From Ignavibacteria bacterium (GTDB lineage: Bacteria; Bacteroidota; Ignavibacteria; Kapaibacteriales; Kapaibacteriaceae), in assembly GCA_013204605.1 (NCBI GenBank), contig JABMNI010000063.1, forward strand, positions 23,707 through 87,706: a stretch of 64,000 nt of DNA, written 5' to 3'. A model generated the notes under the pieces. It was not told where the DNA came from, ran no database searches, and was given only the letters and a program-made list of their open reading frames with translations. Positions 36,556 through 45,726 of the stretch are shown in pieces. A program made the translations under genes and the position numbers. The stretch's first letter is position 1, and every line of letters starts with the position of its first letter.

Positions 36556-38136
36556 TTACTTACGCAAGTTATTTTTGAGCACCAGTGCAGAGACTCCACC
36601 TTCCACCCAGCCCTTTTGAATTTCATCGGGTATGTTGGCGGGACCATATGAGACATTTCCTAACACAATGTCGGTGTCACCGTCGCCATCAACATCGGCT
36701 ACATCAAAAACTAACCAGCGTCCGGAAGTTGACTTTGAATACGTTAGCACTCGTGAAGCGTCGGGTAACTCGTTATACAGTCGAACAAGTCCAACAAGAC
36801 TGTCCGACAAGTTCGGGAAATACGAGAACACAAACATGTCTTTAGAACTGGCCAACGAGAAATTTTCAAATGCAGCGCCATAGGCTCCGTACATTGGATA
36901 AAATTCAACTTGTGAGTACTTCATTTCCTTACTTCCCACATACACATAGACTCCATGGTATGGCTTGTTGGGTGGATTATCGTAATCACCATTATCTCCC
37001 GTGGTGAGGATAATATCGGGGTAGGAATCGTGGTTCCAATCTGTAAATCCAAACCATGATGAACCAAATGACGGCGGGAGTGTGATTAATTCTTGCGACT
37101 CGAAAAGCCCCTTACCCTTATTGATATACGCAAAGAGTCCTTCGCGAGCCTGGGCCATTTGAGCTATAATATCGGGCTTTCCATCGGAATTCAAATCGGC
37201 TATTTGCGTTCTAATTGCACCGGGCTGGGCGAGCAATTCGTGATACACAAATCGTCGATTGCGTTTTACTTCAAACCATCCAAGCTGACCCAACAAGTTG
37301 CCATATTCGCACACCACAAAATCGCGGATTCCATCGTTGTTTAAATCGGCAGCTATGATGTGAGTGGGACGGCGTAAATTTTTAACTATCGTGGTGACGG
37401 TTGGTGAGCCGTTTTTCCAAACGATTTTTTTAATCGAACCTATTGCGGAATCATGCGGGAGCAGCTTTCCCATGTCTGTCACGTACCATGCGTCCGGCTC
37501 GATTGCAATCCCCGACGGCGGACCATCAAGCTTTATCGTGTGTTTCACATCGCCATTCAGAGTGCAAACTCGCAACTCATTTGTAAAACCGTCACCAATT
37601 ATCAACTGCTTTGTTGCTGAATCAAACTTCACTAGTGTTGTCATAGGAGGAACGATGCCCAACCGAATTTCTTGGACGTCAAACACCGTGGTGTCTACAG
37701 AAGCATTCGGGATAACAACCGTAGGTAATTCCAACGGCGCATTGTCCACGAAATACAAAGCAATCTTAAACCACTCATCTTCGGTAATGAGCGGATGGAT
37801 AGGAAAGAACGACTCCAAATCATGCGGTAGTTTTTCGCGATGCGGAAGCTGGTCCAAACCCATATACCTACGCATGGTGGGGAACACCTTACTCAACCAA
37901 GTTGCCTGATCTAAATGCTCTGGCTTTGGCAATACATGACAGGTGGCACAGTACACGCCCGCCAACCGCTCACCCTCGCCGCCACCAACGTTATTTAACT
38001 GCACACCACCACCGCTATTCAACTGCTTTTGGTGAAAAGGGGGCTGCGTGGGACGCTCAGCGTATTGCCATATCCCAAACATCGACAACAACGACAGCGC
38101 CACAACACTCAATACGTTTGTGGTCACAAACCACAC
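36556..38136 (-). CDS. Membrane-anchored cytochrome c / FG-GAP (VCBS) repeat protein
   Basis: 526 aa from a GTG start that overlaps the end of purB by 13 bases. An N-terminal membrane segment (about 5-22) is followed by a short c-type cytochrome-like region with the haem motif CATCH (Cys63, Cys66, His67). The rest (about 150-526) is a beta-propeller-like set of FG-GAP/VCBS repeats with Asp-rich calcium loops: DLNNDGIRDFVVCE, DLNSDGKPDIIA, DWNHDSYPDIILTTGDNGD and DVDGDGDTDIVLGN. It should face the periplasm. The haem-plus-propeller combination suggests an electron-transfer or dehydrogenase-like protein, but no substrate can be read. It follows purB on the minus strand. Confidence 0.8.
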   Translation of the reverse strand: MWFVTTNVLSVVALSLLSMFGIWQYAERPTQPPFHQKQLNSGGGVQLNNVGGGEGERLAGVYCATCHVLPKPEHLDQATWLSKVFPTMRRYMGLDQLPHREKLPHDLESFFPIHPLITEDEWFKIALYFVDNAPLELPTVVIPNASVDTTVFDVQEIRLGIVPPMTTLVKFDSATKQLIIGDGFTNELRVCTLNGDVKHTIKLDGPPSGIAIEPDAWYVTDMGKLLPHDSAIGSIKKIVWKNGSPTVTTIVKNLRRPTHIIAADLNNDGIRDFVVCEYGNLLGQLGWFEVKRNRRFVYHELLAQPGAIRTQIADLNSDGKPDIIAQMAQAREGLFAYINKGKGLFESQELITLPPSFGSSWFGFTDWNHDSYPDIILTTGDNGDYDNPPNKPYHGVYVYVGSKEMKYSQVEFYPMYGAYGAAFENFSLASSKDMFVFSYFPNLSDSLVGLVRLYNELPDASRVLTYSKSTSGRWLVFDVADVDGDGDTDIVLGNVSYGPANIPDEIQKGWVEGGVSALVLKNNLRK

Positions 38137-39416
38137 CTAGCAAATATTGCGTCCACATTCTTTAACATTTTCTGATCGTCAAAAATAGATTCTAATTCAG
38201 CGGTCGATAGTACATTTAATACTTCGCCATCGGCATGTAACGTTTCTAACAACGGTGTTTTTGTCTCCCACGTTTGCATTGCGCTACGCTGCACAAGTTT
38301 ATACGACTCTTCTCTACTCATTCCTTTCTTAACCAAGGCTAATAGCACCGATTGCGAGAATGGAAGACCATGTGTGATGGCCAAGTTGCGCTTCATGTTT
38401 TCTGGATACACTACCAATTTGTCTATAAGCCCCTTTGCTAAATGGAGCATGTAGTGCAGCGTGATGGTAGAGTCGGGACAAATAACGCGCTCGACAGATG
38501 AATGCGAAATATCGCGTTCGTGCCACAACGCATTGTTTTCAATCGCCGTCATAGCATTACCGCGTAGCAGTCTAGCCAGCCCGCAAAGACGCTCGCTTAC
38601 AATTGGATTCCGTTTATGAGGCATGGCTGACGAACCTTTTTGACCCACCGAAAAATACTCTTCAGCCTCCAGCACTTCTGTACGCTGAAGATGACGTACT
38701 TCAGTCCCTATTTTTTCGAGAAAACTACCAATAATTGCCAGCGTTGTTAGGTACTCAGCGTGGCGGTCACGTTGTATAACCTGCGTGCTAACCGGTGCCG
38801 GTTTCAAGTCAAGTTTTGCGCAGACCATTTCTTCAACGTGCGGCGAAAGATGCTCGAAAGTTCCAACAGCACCCGAAATCATTCCAACGGAAATTGTATC
38901 GATAGCTTGTTGCATGCGAACAATGCCGCGCTCGCATTCCATGTACCACAGCGCCAACTTTAAACCAAACGTCGTCGGTTCGGCGTGAATTCCATGCGAC
39001 CTTCCAATGCACACCGTGTTTTTAAACTCTGCGGCACGCCTGCCAAGTATTGCTTTCAAAGCATTGAGGTCTGCCAACAACAACAGACCGGCCTGACGCA
39101 GTTGCACAGCAAGACACGTGTCCAAAACGTCGCTCGACGTCATTCCCAAATGCACAAACCTCGACGCATCACCAACGTACTCAGCAACGTTTGTGGTGAA
39201 TGCAATTACGTCGTGTTTGGTTACTTCTTCAATCTCAAGTATTCGATCGACATTGAAATTTCCCTTGGCACGAATCGCCTTTGCAGCTTCCATTGGAATT
39301 TCGCCCAACTCAGCTTGAGCTTCACATGCCAGCGTCTCAATTTCCAACCAAATAGCGTACTTGTTTTGAACTGACCAAATTTTGCCCATCTCCGGGCGAG
39401 TATAACGTTCTATCAT
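38124..39416 (-). CDS. purB: Adenylosuccinate lyase
   Basis: 430-aa cytosolic enzyme acting twice in purine synthesis (SAICAR to AICAR, adenylosuccinate to AMP). The fumarase/aspartase superfamily signature GSSAMPHKRNP (261-271) holds the catalytic serine loop, and the general-acid region GRSHGIHAEPTTFG (138-151) holds His141. The HLGMTSSDVLDT motif is also intact. The length is typical of the short bacterial type. The 111-base gap upstream (39417-39527) holds only AT-rich sequence with three imperfect CGWTCTATYAT repeats and no gene. No ribosome binding site is apparent. The downstream cytochrome/FG-GAP gene overlaps it by 13 bases. Confidence 0.95.
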   Translation of the reverse strand: MIERYTRPEMGKIWSVQNKYAIWLEIETLACEAQAELGEIPMEAAKAIRAKGNFNVDRILEIEEVTKHDVIAFTTNVAEYVGDASRFVHLGMTSSDVLDTCLAVQLRQAGLLLLADLNALKAILGRRAAEFKNTVCIGRSHGIHAEPTTFGLKLALWYMECERGIVRMQQAIDTISVGMISGAVGTFEHLSPHVEEMVCAKLDLKPAPVSTQVIQRDRHAEYLTTLAIIGSFLEKIGTEVRHLQRTEVLEAEEYFSVGQKGSSAMPHKRNPIVSERLCGLARLLRGNAMTAIENNALWHERDISHSSVERVICPDSTITLHYMLHLAKGLIDKLVVYPENMKRNLAITHGLPFSQSVLLALVKKGMSREESYKLVQRSAMQTWETKTPLLETLHADGEVLNVLSTAELESIFDDQKMLKNVDAIFARCGL

Positions 39417-39527
39417 ATTTTGTTTTCGTTCTATTATTCGTGATTTGGGTTTGTAATTCGATCTATCATTTCGTTCTTCGTTGCGTTGTTCCGCTTTTCA
39501 AAACTACGGTACTGCCAACAGGCATGG

Positions 39528-40232
39528 CTAAGATTCAACAATATTTTTTTGAACAACTTCAAATTCCTGCTTATAATCCGGAACAAAATCTTTTGCGTTC
39601 ATTAAGACAAGTGTGCCAGCTCGGTGTTGCTTGTTTGCCGTGTTAGCCACAAACCTCGAACTAAGTACGGTCCATGAATGTTCGGTGTGAACCTCAATTA
39701 TCCTTCCGATTGCATGTAAGCACGAAACTAATTCCTGTGTCCCCGGACCCACCACTCGGTCGCCATACATTACTCCATTTGCCAGCTTTTCAACCTCAAC
39801 TAGTGCAACTTCGGTAAGGGGCTTTCCCAGTGCGTCGAAATACTGGATGTACGTAAGGTTTCTGTGCGATGGTATGGTGGCAACAATCCTATGATTAGAA
39901 AACTCGTCCACCACAGCTTGATCCGCCAGACTCTGCAATGTTGAAATCGGAACCAGCGGAATAGCAGTTTCCAAATCCAGGCCGTAACAAAGCCCCTTTG
40001 CAAAAGATGCGCCTATGCGTAAACCTGTGAATGATCCTGGTCCGGCTGATATCGCAATTGCGTCGATTTCGGAGATGGAAAGTTTGGCGTGTTTCAGACA
40101 CTCAATTGCGCAGTCTGCTAATTGTGCATCCTGCTGATGCGGTTCGTAAATCTCAATGGTCGAACAAAGATCACCATTCGAAATAGTAACTCCACAAGTT
40201 GATCCGGAAGTTTCGACTGCTAATATTTTCAT
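39528..40232 (-). CDS. tsaB: tRNA threonylcarbamoyladenosine biosynthesis protein TsaB
   Basis: 234 aa, ASKHA-fold protein of the t6A pathway that works with TsaD, TsaE and TsaC on ANN-decoding tRNAs. The N-terminal ILAVETSGSTCGVTIS and the AISAGPGSFTGLRIGASFAKGL segment (about 60-85) are the family markers. The C-terminal part is shorter and more variable, as usual. It overlaps mfd by ATGA (40229-40232), so the two are co-translated. It carries two copies of the AAGGGGCTT motif in opposite orientations (39818 and 39991), one encoding KPL and one KGL. Confidence 0.9.
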   Translation of the reverse strand: MKILAVETSGSTCGVTISNGDLCSTIEIYEPHQQDAQLADCAIECLKHAKLSISEIDAIAISAGPGSFTGLRIGASFAKGLCYGLDLETAIPLVPISTLQSLADQAVVDEFSNHRIVATIPSHRNLTYIQYFDALGKPLTEVALVEVEKLANGVMYGDRVVGPGTQELVSCLHAIGRIIEVHTEHSWTVLSSRFVANTANKQHRAGTLVLMNAKDFVPDYKQEFEVVQKNIVES

Positions 40233-43200
40233 AACTTTTCTTCCGTTGGCTCGGGAACGTTATTTGTAACAGCATCTGAAAAGCCTTGAAGGATTTGTAG
40301 ACACTCTTCGCGACGCGAGAGTTGAATTTCCACTAAGAGTCGTTTTTTCTGTTGTACAAACCGCGCGTTTGGCATTGATGCAATAAGCGGAAGTAAGACA
40401 GGGAAGGCATGCGTGTAATATGAACTGTTGCTCTCGGGTGGGAACTCGATTGTTAACGTTGTTGCTCGTAAAGAAACGCGACTCACACCGCTAGATAACG
40501 CAGCAATTCGAATTTGTACCGCAAACAACAAATTCTCGGCCTCGGGTGGTACAACACCAAACCTGTCGCGGAGATCCGTAAACACCGCTTCGATTTCGAT
40601 GTTGTTATGAGCGTTGTAAAGCCGTTTGTATGCATCGTATCTATCTGCATCCGAGGGGATGTAGGATTTCGGTAGCAGGGCATCTACGTCCAATTCAATG
40701 GCAACGTCTTCATTCAGAAATGATGGACTGGAATGTGTTGATCCGAAAAATTCTTGAAATTCATCGTACCGGAGTTCCGTTACTGCTTCGTCGAGAATTT
40801 TTTGATACAGTTCAAAACCCATTTCCATAATAAAACCACTTTGCTCACCACCTAAGAGATTTCCGGCACCCCGAATTTCCAGGTCGCGCATCGCCAATTG
40901 AAATCCGGAACCGAGATCCGTAAATTCTTCCAGCGCTTGCAGTCTGCGCAACGAAATTCTTGAAAGCGTGTGCACTGGCGGAATAATTAAATAGCAGTGT
41001 GCTTGAATATTCGAACGGCCAACTCTACCACGCAGTTGATACAACTCGGCCAAACCAAAGTTGTCTGCATTATTTACAATCATTGTGTTGGCATTCGGAA
41101 TATCCAAACCCGATTCTATAATCTTGGTGGCAATCAGCATGTCGAACTTCCGTTCTAGGAAACCCTCCATTACATCCTCGAGTTCATTTCCAGGCATCTG
41201 ACCATGGGCTTGTGCAATTTTCAGCGTTGGTACCAACATCTGGATTCGCATTGCAAGTTTTTCAATGTCAGGGATTCGATCGGTAACCACAAATATTTGA
41301 CCGTTTCGCTCCATCTCAAGCAAAATTGCATCGACTAAAATGTTGTCGTCCCATTCAACAATTTCAGTTTTAATAGGCAGCCGATTTCTTGGCGGCGTTT
41401 CAATTATGGAAAGATCTCTTGCACCCATTAAAGAAAAATTCAGCGTCCGTGGAATTGGAGTTGCCGTTAGTGTTAACGTGTCAACGCTCGACCTGACCGT
41501 TCGAAGTTTCTCTTTTGCTGTCACGCCAAATCTGTGTTCTTCATCTACGATTAACAATCCAAGCTGCCTGAAGTGAACATCCTTACTTAACAATCTATGC
41601 GTTCCAATTAGAATGTCCACGCCACCCTTGCCGAGTCGTTCCAAAACTTCCGTCTGCTGCGCCTTTGTTTTGAACCTTGAAATAACTTCTATAGAAACTG
41701 GGTATCGGTGTAATCGGTCGCAGAATGTGGTATAGTGTTGTTGCGCTAAAATTGTAGTGGGCACCAAAACAGCAACTTGCTTTCCGGCCTGCGCCGCTTT
41801 AAAAGCTGCTCGAATTGCAATTTCCGTTTTACCAAATCCTACATCACCACACACCAATCTATCCATTGGTGCCTGCGTTTCCATATCGATTTTAACTTCA
41901 GCGGTAGCACGAGCTTGGTCGGGGGTATCCTCGTATTGAAACCCCGCTTCGAATTCTTTCTGCCAGATTGTGTCGATAGGAAATGCATAACCGGGTTGAG
42001 CTTTTCGTTGCGCATATAACTTGATAAGTTCTCTCGCAATGTCCTTGATTTTTTTCTTCGCGCGTTGCTTTTTTCGTTCCCACTCCGGACTACCAAGTTT
42101 GCTCAATTTTGGAAGTGCGCCCTCTTCGGCGGCAAACTTGCTGAGCTTGTGCACATAGTTAAGATGCACATACAACACATCGCCCCCTTCAAAAAGGAGC
42201 TTCACACATTCCTGTTTGCTACCACTAATTTCAATTGCCGTTAGACCGTCGAATTTTCCAATTCCCTTGTCCGCGTGCACCACATAGTCACCGCGGTGCA
42301 TTTGGTTCAGCTCGCGCATCGTAATGCCGGTTTCACTCTTTCTGGAACGTTTCTGAGTGCGCTGTCGGCCGAACACTTGATGCTCAGTAAGCACGGCAAT
42401 GTTTTCGTCCACCCATACAAAACCCGCCGATAAAGAATGGCTAACCCACCAAGTAGAATCGATGGTGGCGTGGTAATTGTGATTCGGTCCGTCGGCATCC
42501 ATTTCAACCTGATCGGCAACGTTGTCTGCCAACTCACGGATGCGTTTCGTGTTTTGTTGACCCTCTGCACATACATACACAGAGAGTGAGCGCTTAATCA
42601 TACCACTAACTACATTTAGCAGCTGCTCTATACTACCTCCCACAGAAACCTGCGCTGTAGTTTTTACAACAACATCAGCATCGGAAAGGGGATTGATGTA
42701 TAGTTGTTTTACGTCATCGAATTGAGTGAGCAGCTCGCTGTTGTCATTCGAGATAGAACTCAGTACCAACTCAGGCTCGACCACAACCACCACCGCATTC
42801 TGAGGTACGTGATCGGCAAATGATGAATCAAGGTTGGTATCGTCGGTATGATACACTCGCGTAAGCAACGTCACCGAATCATGTTCACGAATAGATCTTT
42901 GTGAAAGGGGCTCAAACTCACGTATCGACTCAACTGTATTCCCCCAGAATTCCAACCGTATCGGATTGTCCCAACCTCCGGGGTAAATATCTATTATACC
43001 ACCGCGCACCGCAATCTCGCCCGGCTTGCCTACATAATCTGTTCGCTGATAACCGTTAAGCGACAGCGTAGTAATAAAATTATCGAACTGAACATCTGCG
43101 CCTCGCGTAATTGTAAGTTGCTCACTTGCCAATTCTGATGGTTGCGGAAGTAAAGACGTGAGCGCCTGCGCAGTTGCCACAAGCACCATACGATCATTAA

Positions 43201-43579
43201 GCTGCAAGCGCATCAAGGCATCAACCTCATCGTGCTGCAGTGCGCTACCGTCGGACAGTGTTTTTCTGGAGGGGGCTGAGTAGATCACAGAAACAGGATC
43301 TGAACCAATCAGGCCCGCCAAATCGTGCGAGATATCAGCTGTTTCTTTGTCATCTGCGCAGACAACAATAAATGGAACGGCCCCGGTGTTCCACAAAGTT
43401 GCAATAAGTACGGCCTTAGCAGAACCGTGCAAAAGCTTCACGCTCACAGGGCTGGTACTGGTTTCAAGTTTTGCAGCCAGCTCCATCACATTCTTAGAAT
43501 GAGATAGCGTTCGAAGCAATTTTGTGAAATCTGATTGAATCCCGGACAAACAATTCCTGTCAATAAACGAACATTTCAA
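40229..43579 (-). CDS. mfd: Transcription-repair coupling factor Mfd
   Basis: Up to 1116 aa. Removes stalled RNA polymerase from lesions and recruits UvrA. Order: UvrB-homology region (about 50-340), RNA-polymerase-interaction domain starting MHRGDYVVHADKGIGKFDGL (about 430-500), the RecG-like translocase with Walker A CGDVGFGKTE and VDEEHRFG (about 560-760), helicase motifs to GRVGRSNIQAHCYL (about 870), and a C-terminal TRCF domain (about 950-1090). The start is uncertain: the longest form begins with TTG 43579, only two bases from a promoter-like TAAATTTG. An in-frame TTG at 43549 with AGGA upstream, or an ATG 31 codons in, may be the true start. UvrA is encoded 8 kb away. Confidence 0.93.
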   Translation of the reverse strand: MKCSFIDRNCLSGIQSDFTKLLRTLSHSKNVMELAAKLETSTSPVSVKLLHGSAKAVLIATLWNTGAVPFIVVCADDKETADISHDLAGLIGSDPVSVIYSAPSRKTLSDGSALQHDEVDALMRLQLNDRMVLVATAQALTSLLPQPSELASEQLTITRGADVQFDNFITTLSLNGYQRTDYVGKPGEIAVRGGIIDIYPGGWDNPIRLEFWGNTVESIREFEPLSQRSIREHDSVTLLTRVYHTDDTNLDSSFADHVPQNAVVVVVEPELVLSSISNDNSELLTQFDDVKQLYINPLSDADVVVKTTAQVSVGGSIEQLLNVVSGMIKRSLSVYVCAEGQQNTKRIRELADNVADQVEMDADGPNHNYHATIDSTWWVSHSLSAGFVWVDENIAVLTEHQVFGRQRTQKRSRKSETGITMRELNQMHRGDYVVHADKGIGKFDGLTAIEISGSKQECVKLLFEGGDVLYVHLNYVHKLSKFAAEEGALPKLSKLGSPEWERKKQRAKKKIKDIARELIKLYAQRKAQPGYAFPIDTIWQKEFEAGFQYEDTPDQARATAEVKIDMETQAPMDRLVCGDVGFGKTEIAIRAAFKAAQAGKQVAVLVPTTILAQQHYTTFCDRLHRYPVSIEVISRFKTKAQQTEVLERLGKGGVDILIGTHRLLSKDVHFRQLGLLIVDEEHRFGVTAKEKLRTVRSSVDTLTLTATPIPRTLNFSLMGARDLSIIETPPRNRLPIKTEIVEWDDNILVDAILLEMERNGQIFVVTDRIPDIEKLAMRIQMLVPTLKIAQAHGQMPGNELEDVMEGFLERKFDMLIATKIIESGLDIPNANTMIVNNADNFGLAELYQLRGRVGRSNIQAHCYLIIPPVHTLSRISLRRLQALEEFTDLGSGFQLAMRDLEIRGAGNLLGGEQSGFIMEMGFELYQKILDEAVTELRYDEFQEFFGSTHSSPSFLNEDVAIELDVDALLPKSYIPSDADRYDAYKRLYNAHNNIEIEAVFTDLRDRFGVVPPEAENLLFAVQIRIAALSSGVSRVSLRATTLTIEFPPESNSSYYTHAFPVLLPLIASMPNARFVQQKKRLLVEIQLSRREECLQILQGFSDAVTNNVPEPTEEKL

Positions 43580-43581
43580 TG

Positions 43582-43589
43582 CAAATTTA
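43582..43589 (-). promoter_or_regulatory. Predicted -7 promoter element for mfd-tsaB
   Basis: The minus strand reads TAAATTTG, an exact TAnnTTTG match. A TTG lies 22 bases further upstream, slightly long. If used, transcription starts within the first codons of the longest mfd frame, which argues for one of the later mfd starts. Confidence 0.42.
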
Positions 43590-43622
43590 CGGACAACGGT
43601 TTTGGATCATGCAACCGAGACG

Positions 43623-43652
43623 TTGGCATGATTCAAACTGTGCGTATTTTTG
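43623..43652 (+). promoter_or_regulatory. Predicted Bacteroidota-type promoter for the gene at 43674
   Basis: TTG (43623-43625), a spacer of exactly 19 bases, then TATTTTTG (43645-43652), an exact match to TTG-N19-TAnnTTTG. It would give a leader of about 15 bases before the ATG at 43674, with no Shine-Dalgarno sequence. This is the best full promoter match seen in the window. Confidence 0.6.
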
Positions 43653-43673
43653 CGTTCATCTCAATAAGTCGTT

Positions 43674-44078
43674 ATGCATCGAATCAAACTCCTACTCGGC
43701 CTGCTTCTAATTTCATTCAGCATTGTGTATTTGCTGTTTGGGTGGATAGCGTATGCCGACCGATCGGCAGAATTCTTAGATATTTTGGTATGCTTTGTAT
43801 TCGGTTCGCTGCATGTAGTTGCGGGTGGTTTGTTTTTAATGAACGGCATGCGAGAACGCAAAAGAGAAGTCGAACGTATTGACCTTGTAATTAGGCATTT
43901 AGTAAAGACCAATGCTGGCAGAGTTGCTGTTGCAGATCTTGCAATGTTTGCTGAGATTACCGAGGATGATGCAAGAGATTATTTGCACCGCCGATCTCAA
44001 AATGATGTGTCTACTATTCTTGCTGGATCTGGTAGGGGAGACGTTTACTTTTTTGGGCAACAGTTCTGGAATAACTAG
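43674..44078 (+). CDS. Small membrane protein with winged-helix-like cytosolic tail
   Basis: 134 aa, not a named family. Two membrane helices (about 4-26 and 35-55) form a hairpin with a short loop. The C-terminal 75 residues (VERIDLVIRHLVKTNAGRVAVADLAMFAEITEDDARDYLHRRS, then GRGDVYFFGQQF) have the helix spacing of a winged helix: an LVK-x-N-GRVxVxDLA stretch, a putative recognition helix and a beta wing. This may be DNA-binding or only a protein-interaction fold. It stands alone, divergent from mfd with a well-matched promoter, and converges on the small gene at 44102-44272. Confidence 0.65.
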   Translation: MHRIKLLLGLLLISFSIVYLLFGWIAYADRSAEFLDILVCFVFGSLHVVAGGLFLMNGMRERKREVERIDLVIRHLVKTNAGRVAVADLAMFAEITEDDARDYLHRRSQNDVSTILAGSGRGDVYFFGQQFWNN

Positions 44079-44101
44079 CATTCGTTATTCTCACTCTGGA
44101 A

Positions 44102-44272
44102 TCAGTTTTTTCGGAGACTGTCGTAGTACTGTTGCATCATATGTTCTTTTTCCATTCTGCGGTTATAGCGTTCGCACGTGCTACCGTTGAAAACCAACGT
44201 AAAAAAAACAATCGCAAAAACAACAGAAGCCGCAATTACAAACCTGTTAACTTTTTGTCGTTCTGATTTCAT
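44102..44272 (-). CDS. 56-aa single-span membrane protein coupled to prmA
   Basis: Small gene, 56 codons, starting MKSERQKVNRFVIAASVV and ending YYDSLRKN. A basic N-terminus, one membrane helix (about 11-29), then a charged tail with CERYNRRMEKEHMMQQYYD, so the tail is probably outside the cytoplasm. The ATG overlaps the prmA stop as ATGA (44269-44272), the same overlap used by most gene pairs in this window, which strongly supports that it is translated. No known family recognised. It converges on the gene ending at 44078 with a 23-base gap. Confidence 0.68.
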   Translation of the reverse strand: MKSERQKVNRFVIAASVVFAIVFFTLVFNGSTCERYNRRMEKEHMMQQYYDSLRKN

Positions 44273-45120
44273 GACAGTAACGGCGTTCTCAATTTAATTG
44301 CACACCATTCCGTTTCTTGAAGTAATTCTTCAACAACACATTCCAAGTCGATAAATGGTTGTATCACTTCATCCTTGTCGTAAATGAGAATTCCGCTTAG
44401 AAGTATAATGCCGCCTGGTTTTACGCTTCGTACAAATGCTCCGGCATACGGAATAACCAAATGCCTATACAGGTTAGCCGCTAGGCCATCGCTCATTGGA
44501 AATACAACATCTTGAATTTCAAGTTGCTCAATTGTAATGCTATTTTCAACCTTGTTTCTGAGCACATTCTCGTGAGTATTTAAAACACTCCACTCATTGT
44601 TATCAAAAGCATAAACGCTTTTGGCACCCAACTTCACTGCAAGAATCGCCAACACTCCCGTACCGGTGCCAGCATCCGTCCAAGTATCACTTTCTATTAC
44701 CGAAGTTTCGAGCAGCTTGCACATCATTCTTGTAGTAGCATGATGCCCCGTCCCAAAACTCATTTTTGGTGTGATTATTAATGTGAGTGGAAAATCGAAG
44801 TCGGCGGCTCTCCACTCCGGCACGATTACTATCCGTTCGTTCACTACAACCGGCTCTACGCTGGCTTCCCATTCAGCATTCCAATTTTGAGACTCCTCAA
44901 TTTCCGTCGAAATGTGCGAAGCTGGTATGCCATACTGAACCATATCTTCAATTATGGAATCTTTGTAATGTTCCTGCCAATCATTCTGCTCGAAGCAGAC
45001 CGTGTACTTGTCTTCACCAACTTCAATGCCGATAAGGGGGTAGGTAGACAAGACTCCGGTTGCTAAGTCAGAAAATTCTTCAGGAACGGATATGGAAAAA
45101 AGGACGTATCTAGATTGCAT
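44269..45120 (-). CDS. prmA: Ribosomal protein L11 methyltransferase
   Basis: 283 aa. S-adenosylmethionine-dependent enzyme that trimethylates lysines and the N-terminus of ribosomal protein L11. The N-terminal substrate domain is about 1-95; the class I methyltransferase domain has MSFGTGHHATTRMMC (120-134) and the SAM motif DAGTGTGVLAILAVKLGA (149-166). The usual AFGTGxHxTT is MSFGTGHHATT here. The motif IV region GLAANLYRHLVIPY has Asn-Leu where many enzymes have a similar N-[IL] pair. A promoter-like pair lies upstream. It is followed by a 56-aa membrane protein gene with an ATGA overlap. Confidence 0.88.
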   Translation of the reverse strand: MQSRYVLFSISVPEEFSDLATGVLSTYPLIGIEVGEDKYTVCFEQNDWQEHYKDSIIEDMVQYGIPASHISTEIEESQNWNAEWEASVEPVVVNERIVIVPEWRAADFDFPLTLIITPKMSFGTGHHATTRMMCKLLETSVIESDTWTDAGTGTGVLAILAVKLGAKSVYAFDNNEWSVLNTHENVLRNKVENSITIEQLEIQDVVFPMSDGLAANLYRHLVIPYAGAFVRSVKPGGIILLSGILIYDKDEVIQPFIDLECVVEELLQETEWCAIKLRTPLLS

Positions 45121-45133
45121 GTTGATTTCGTTG

Positions 45134-45164
45134 TAGATTTACACGCAATTTACGCCGTAACAAA
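45134..45164 (-). promoter_or_regulatory. Predicted promoter for prmA
   Basis: On the minus strand TTTG (45164-45161), a 19-base spacer, then TAAATCTA (45141-45134). The -33 element and spacing match the Bacteroidota consensus; the -7 box has two differences from TAnnTTTG. It lies in the 56-base gap between divergent prmA and kdsC. Confidence 0.35.
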
Positions 45165-45176
45165 TGGGAACCCTAG

Positions 45177-45707
45177 ATGAAGATAATAGATGCCGATGCG
45201 CACACTAAAGCAACTCATATTGAGATGTTAGTAATGGATGTAGATGGGACGCTAACTGACGGAGCAATGTACTACGGCGCCGAAGGCGAGGAGCTAAAGC
45301 GATTCTCAACTCGCGACGGGATGGGTGTTACCCTTTTACAACGTTCTGGTATACAATGCGCCATAATAACCAGCGAGAATAGCCCTATAGTCGCGGCAAG
45401 GGCAAAGAAATTAGGCATCGAGAATGTAATATTGAGTTCACGGCAAAAACCTGACTCTTTACGTGAACTGAGTGAAGCTATGTCTTTAGCTTTAAAGAGT
45501 ATTGCGTATATTGGTGATGATGTCAACGACATCCAAGTGATGCAGATAGTGGGACTGTCTGCTTGTGTGGCAGACGCTGCAGAACAAGTTCAAAGCGTTT
45601 CGCACGTCATTTGCAGTAAATCTGGTGGTTATGGTGCTGTTAGAGAATTCGCTGAGTTTATTTTACTCAGCCAAGGTAAGCCAATAACACTACCAGAAAA
45701 ATGGTAA
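45177..45707 (+). CDS. kdsC: 3-deoxy-D-manno-octulosonate 8-phosphate phosphatase (KdsC-type HAD)
   Basis: 176-aa small HAD phosphatase without a cap domain, tetrameric in the family, releasing Kdo from Kdo-8-phosphate for lipopolysaccharide. Motif I is MDVDGTLTDG with Asp21 and Asp23; motif II is the Ser/Thr in IITSENSP; motif IV is YIGDDVNDIQVM. The FSTRDGMGVTLLQRSGIQ stretch is typical of KdsC. An NeuA-associated or other C0-type HAD phosphatase is less likely. The neighbours YtxH and DUF948-like proteins are often envelope or stress associated, and LptD is in the same window, in line with LPS synthesis. Confidence 0.88.
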   Translation: MKIIDADAHTKATHIEMLVMDVDGTLTDGAMYYGAEGEELKRFSTRDGMGVTLLQRSGIQCAIITSENSPIVAARAKKLGIENVILSSRQKPDSLRELSEAMSLALKSIAYIGDDVNDIQVMQIVGLSACVADAAEQVQSVSHVICSKSGGYGAVREFAEFILLSQGKPITLPEKW

Positions 45708-45726
45708 ACTTACATTGGAGTCGGAC

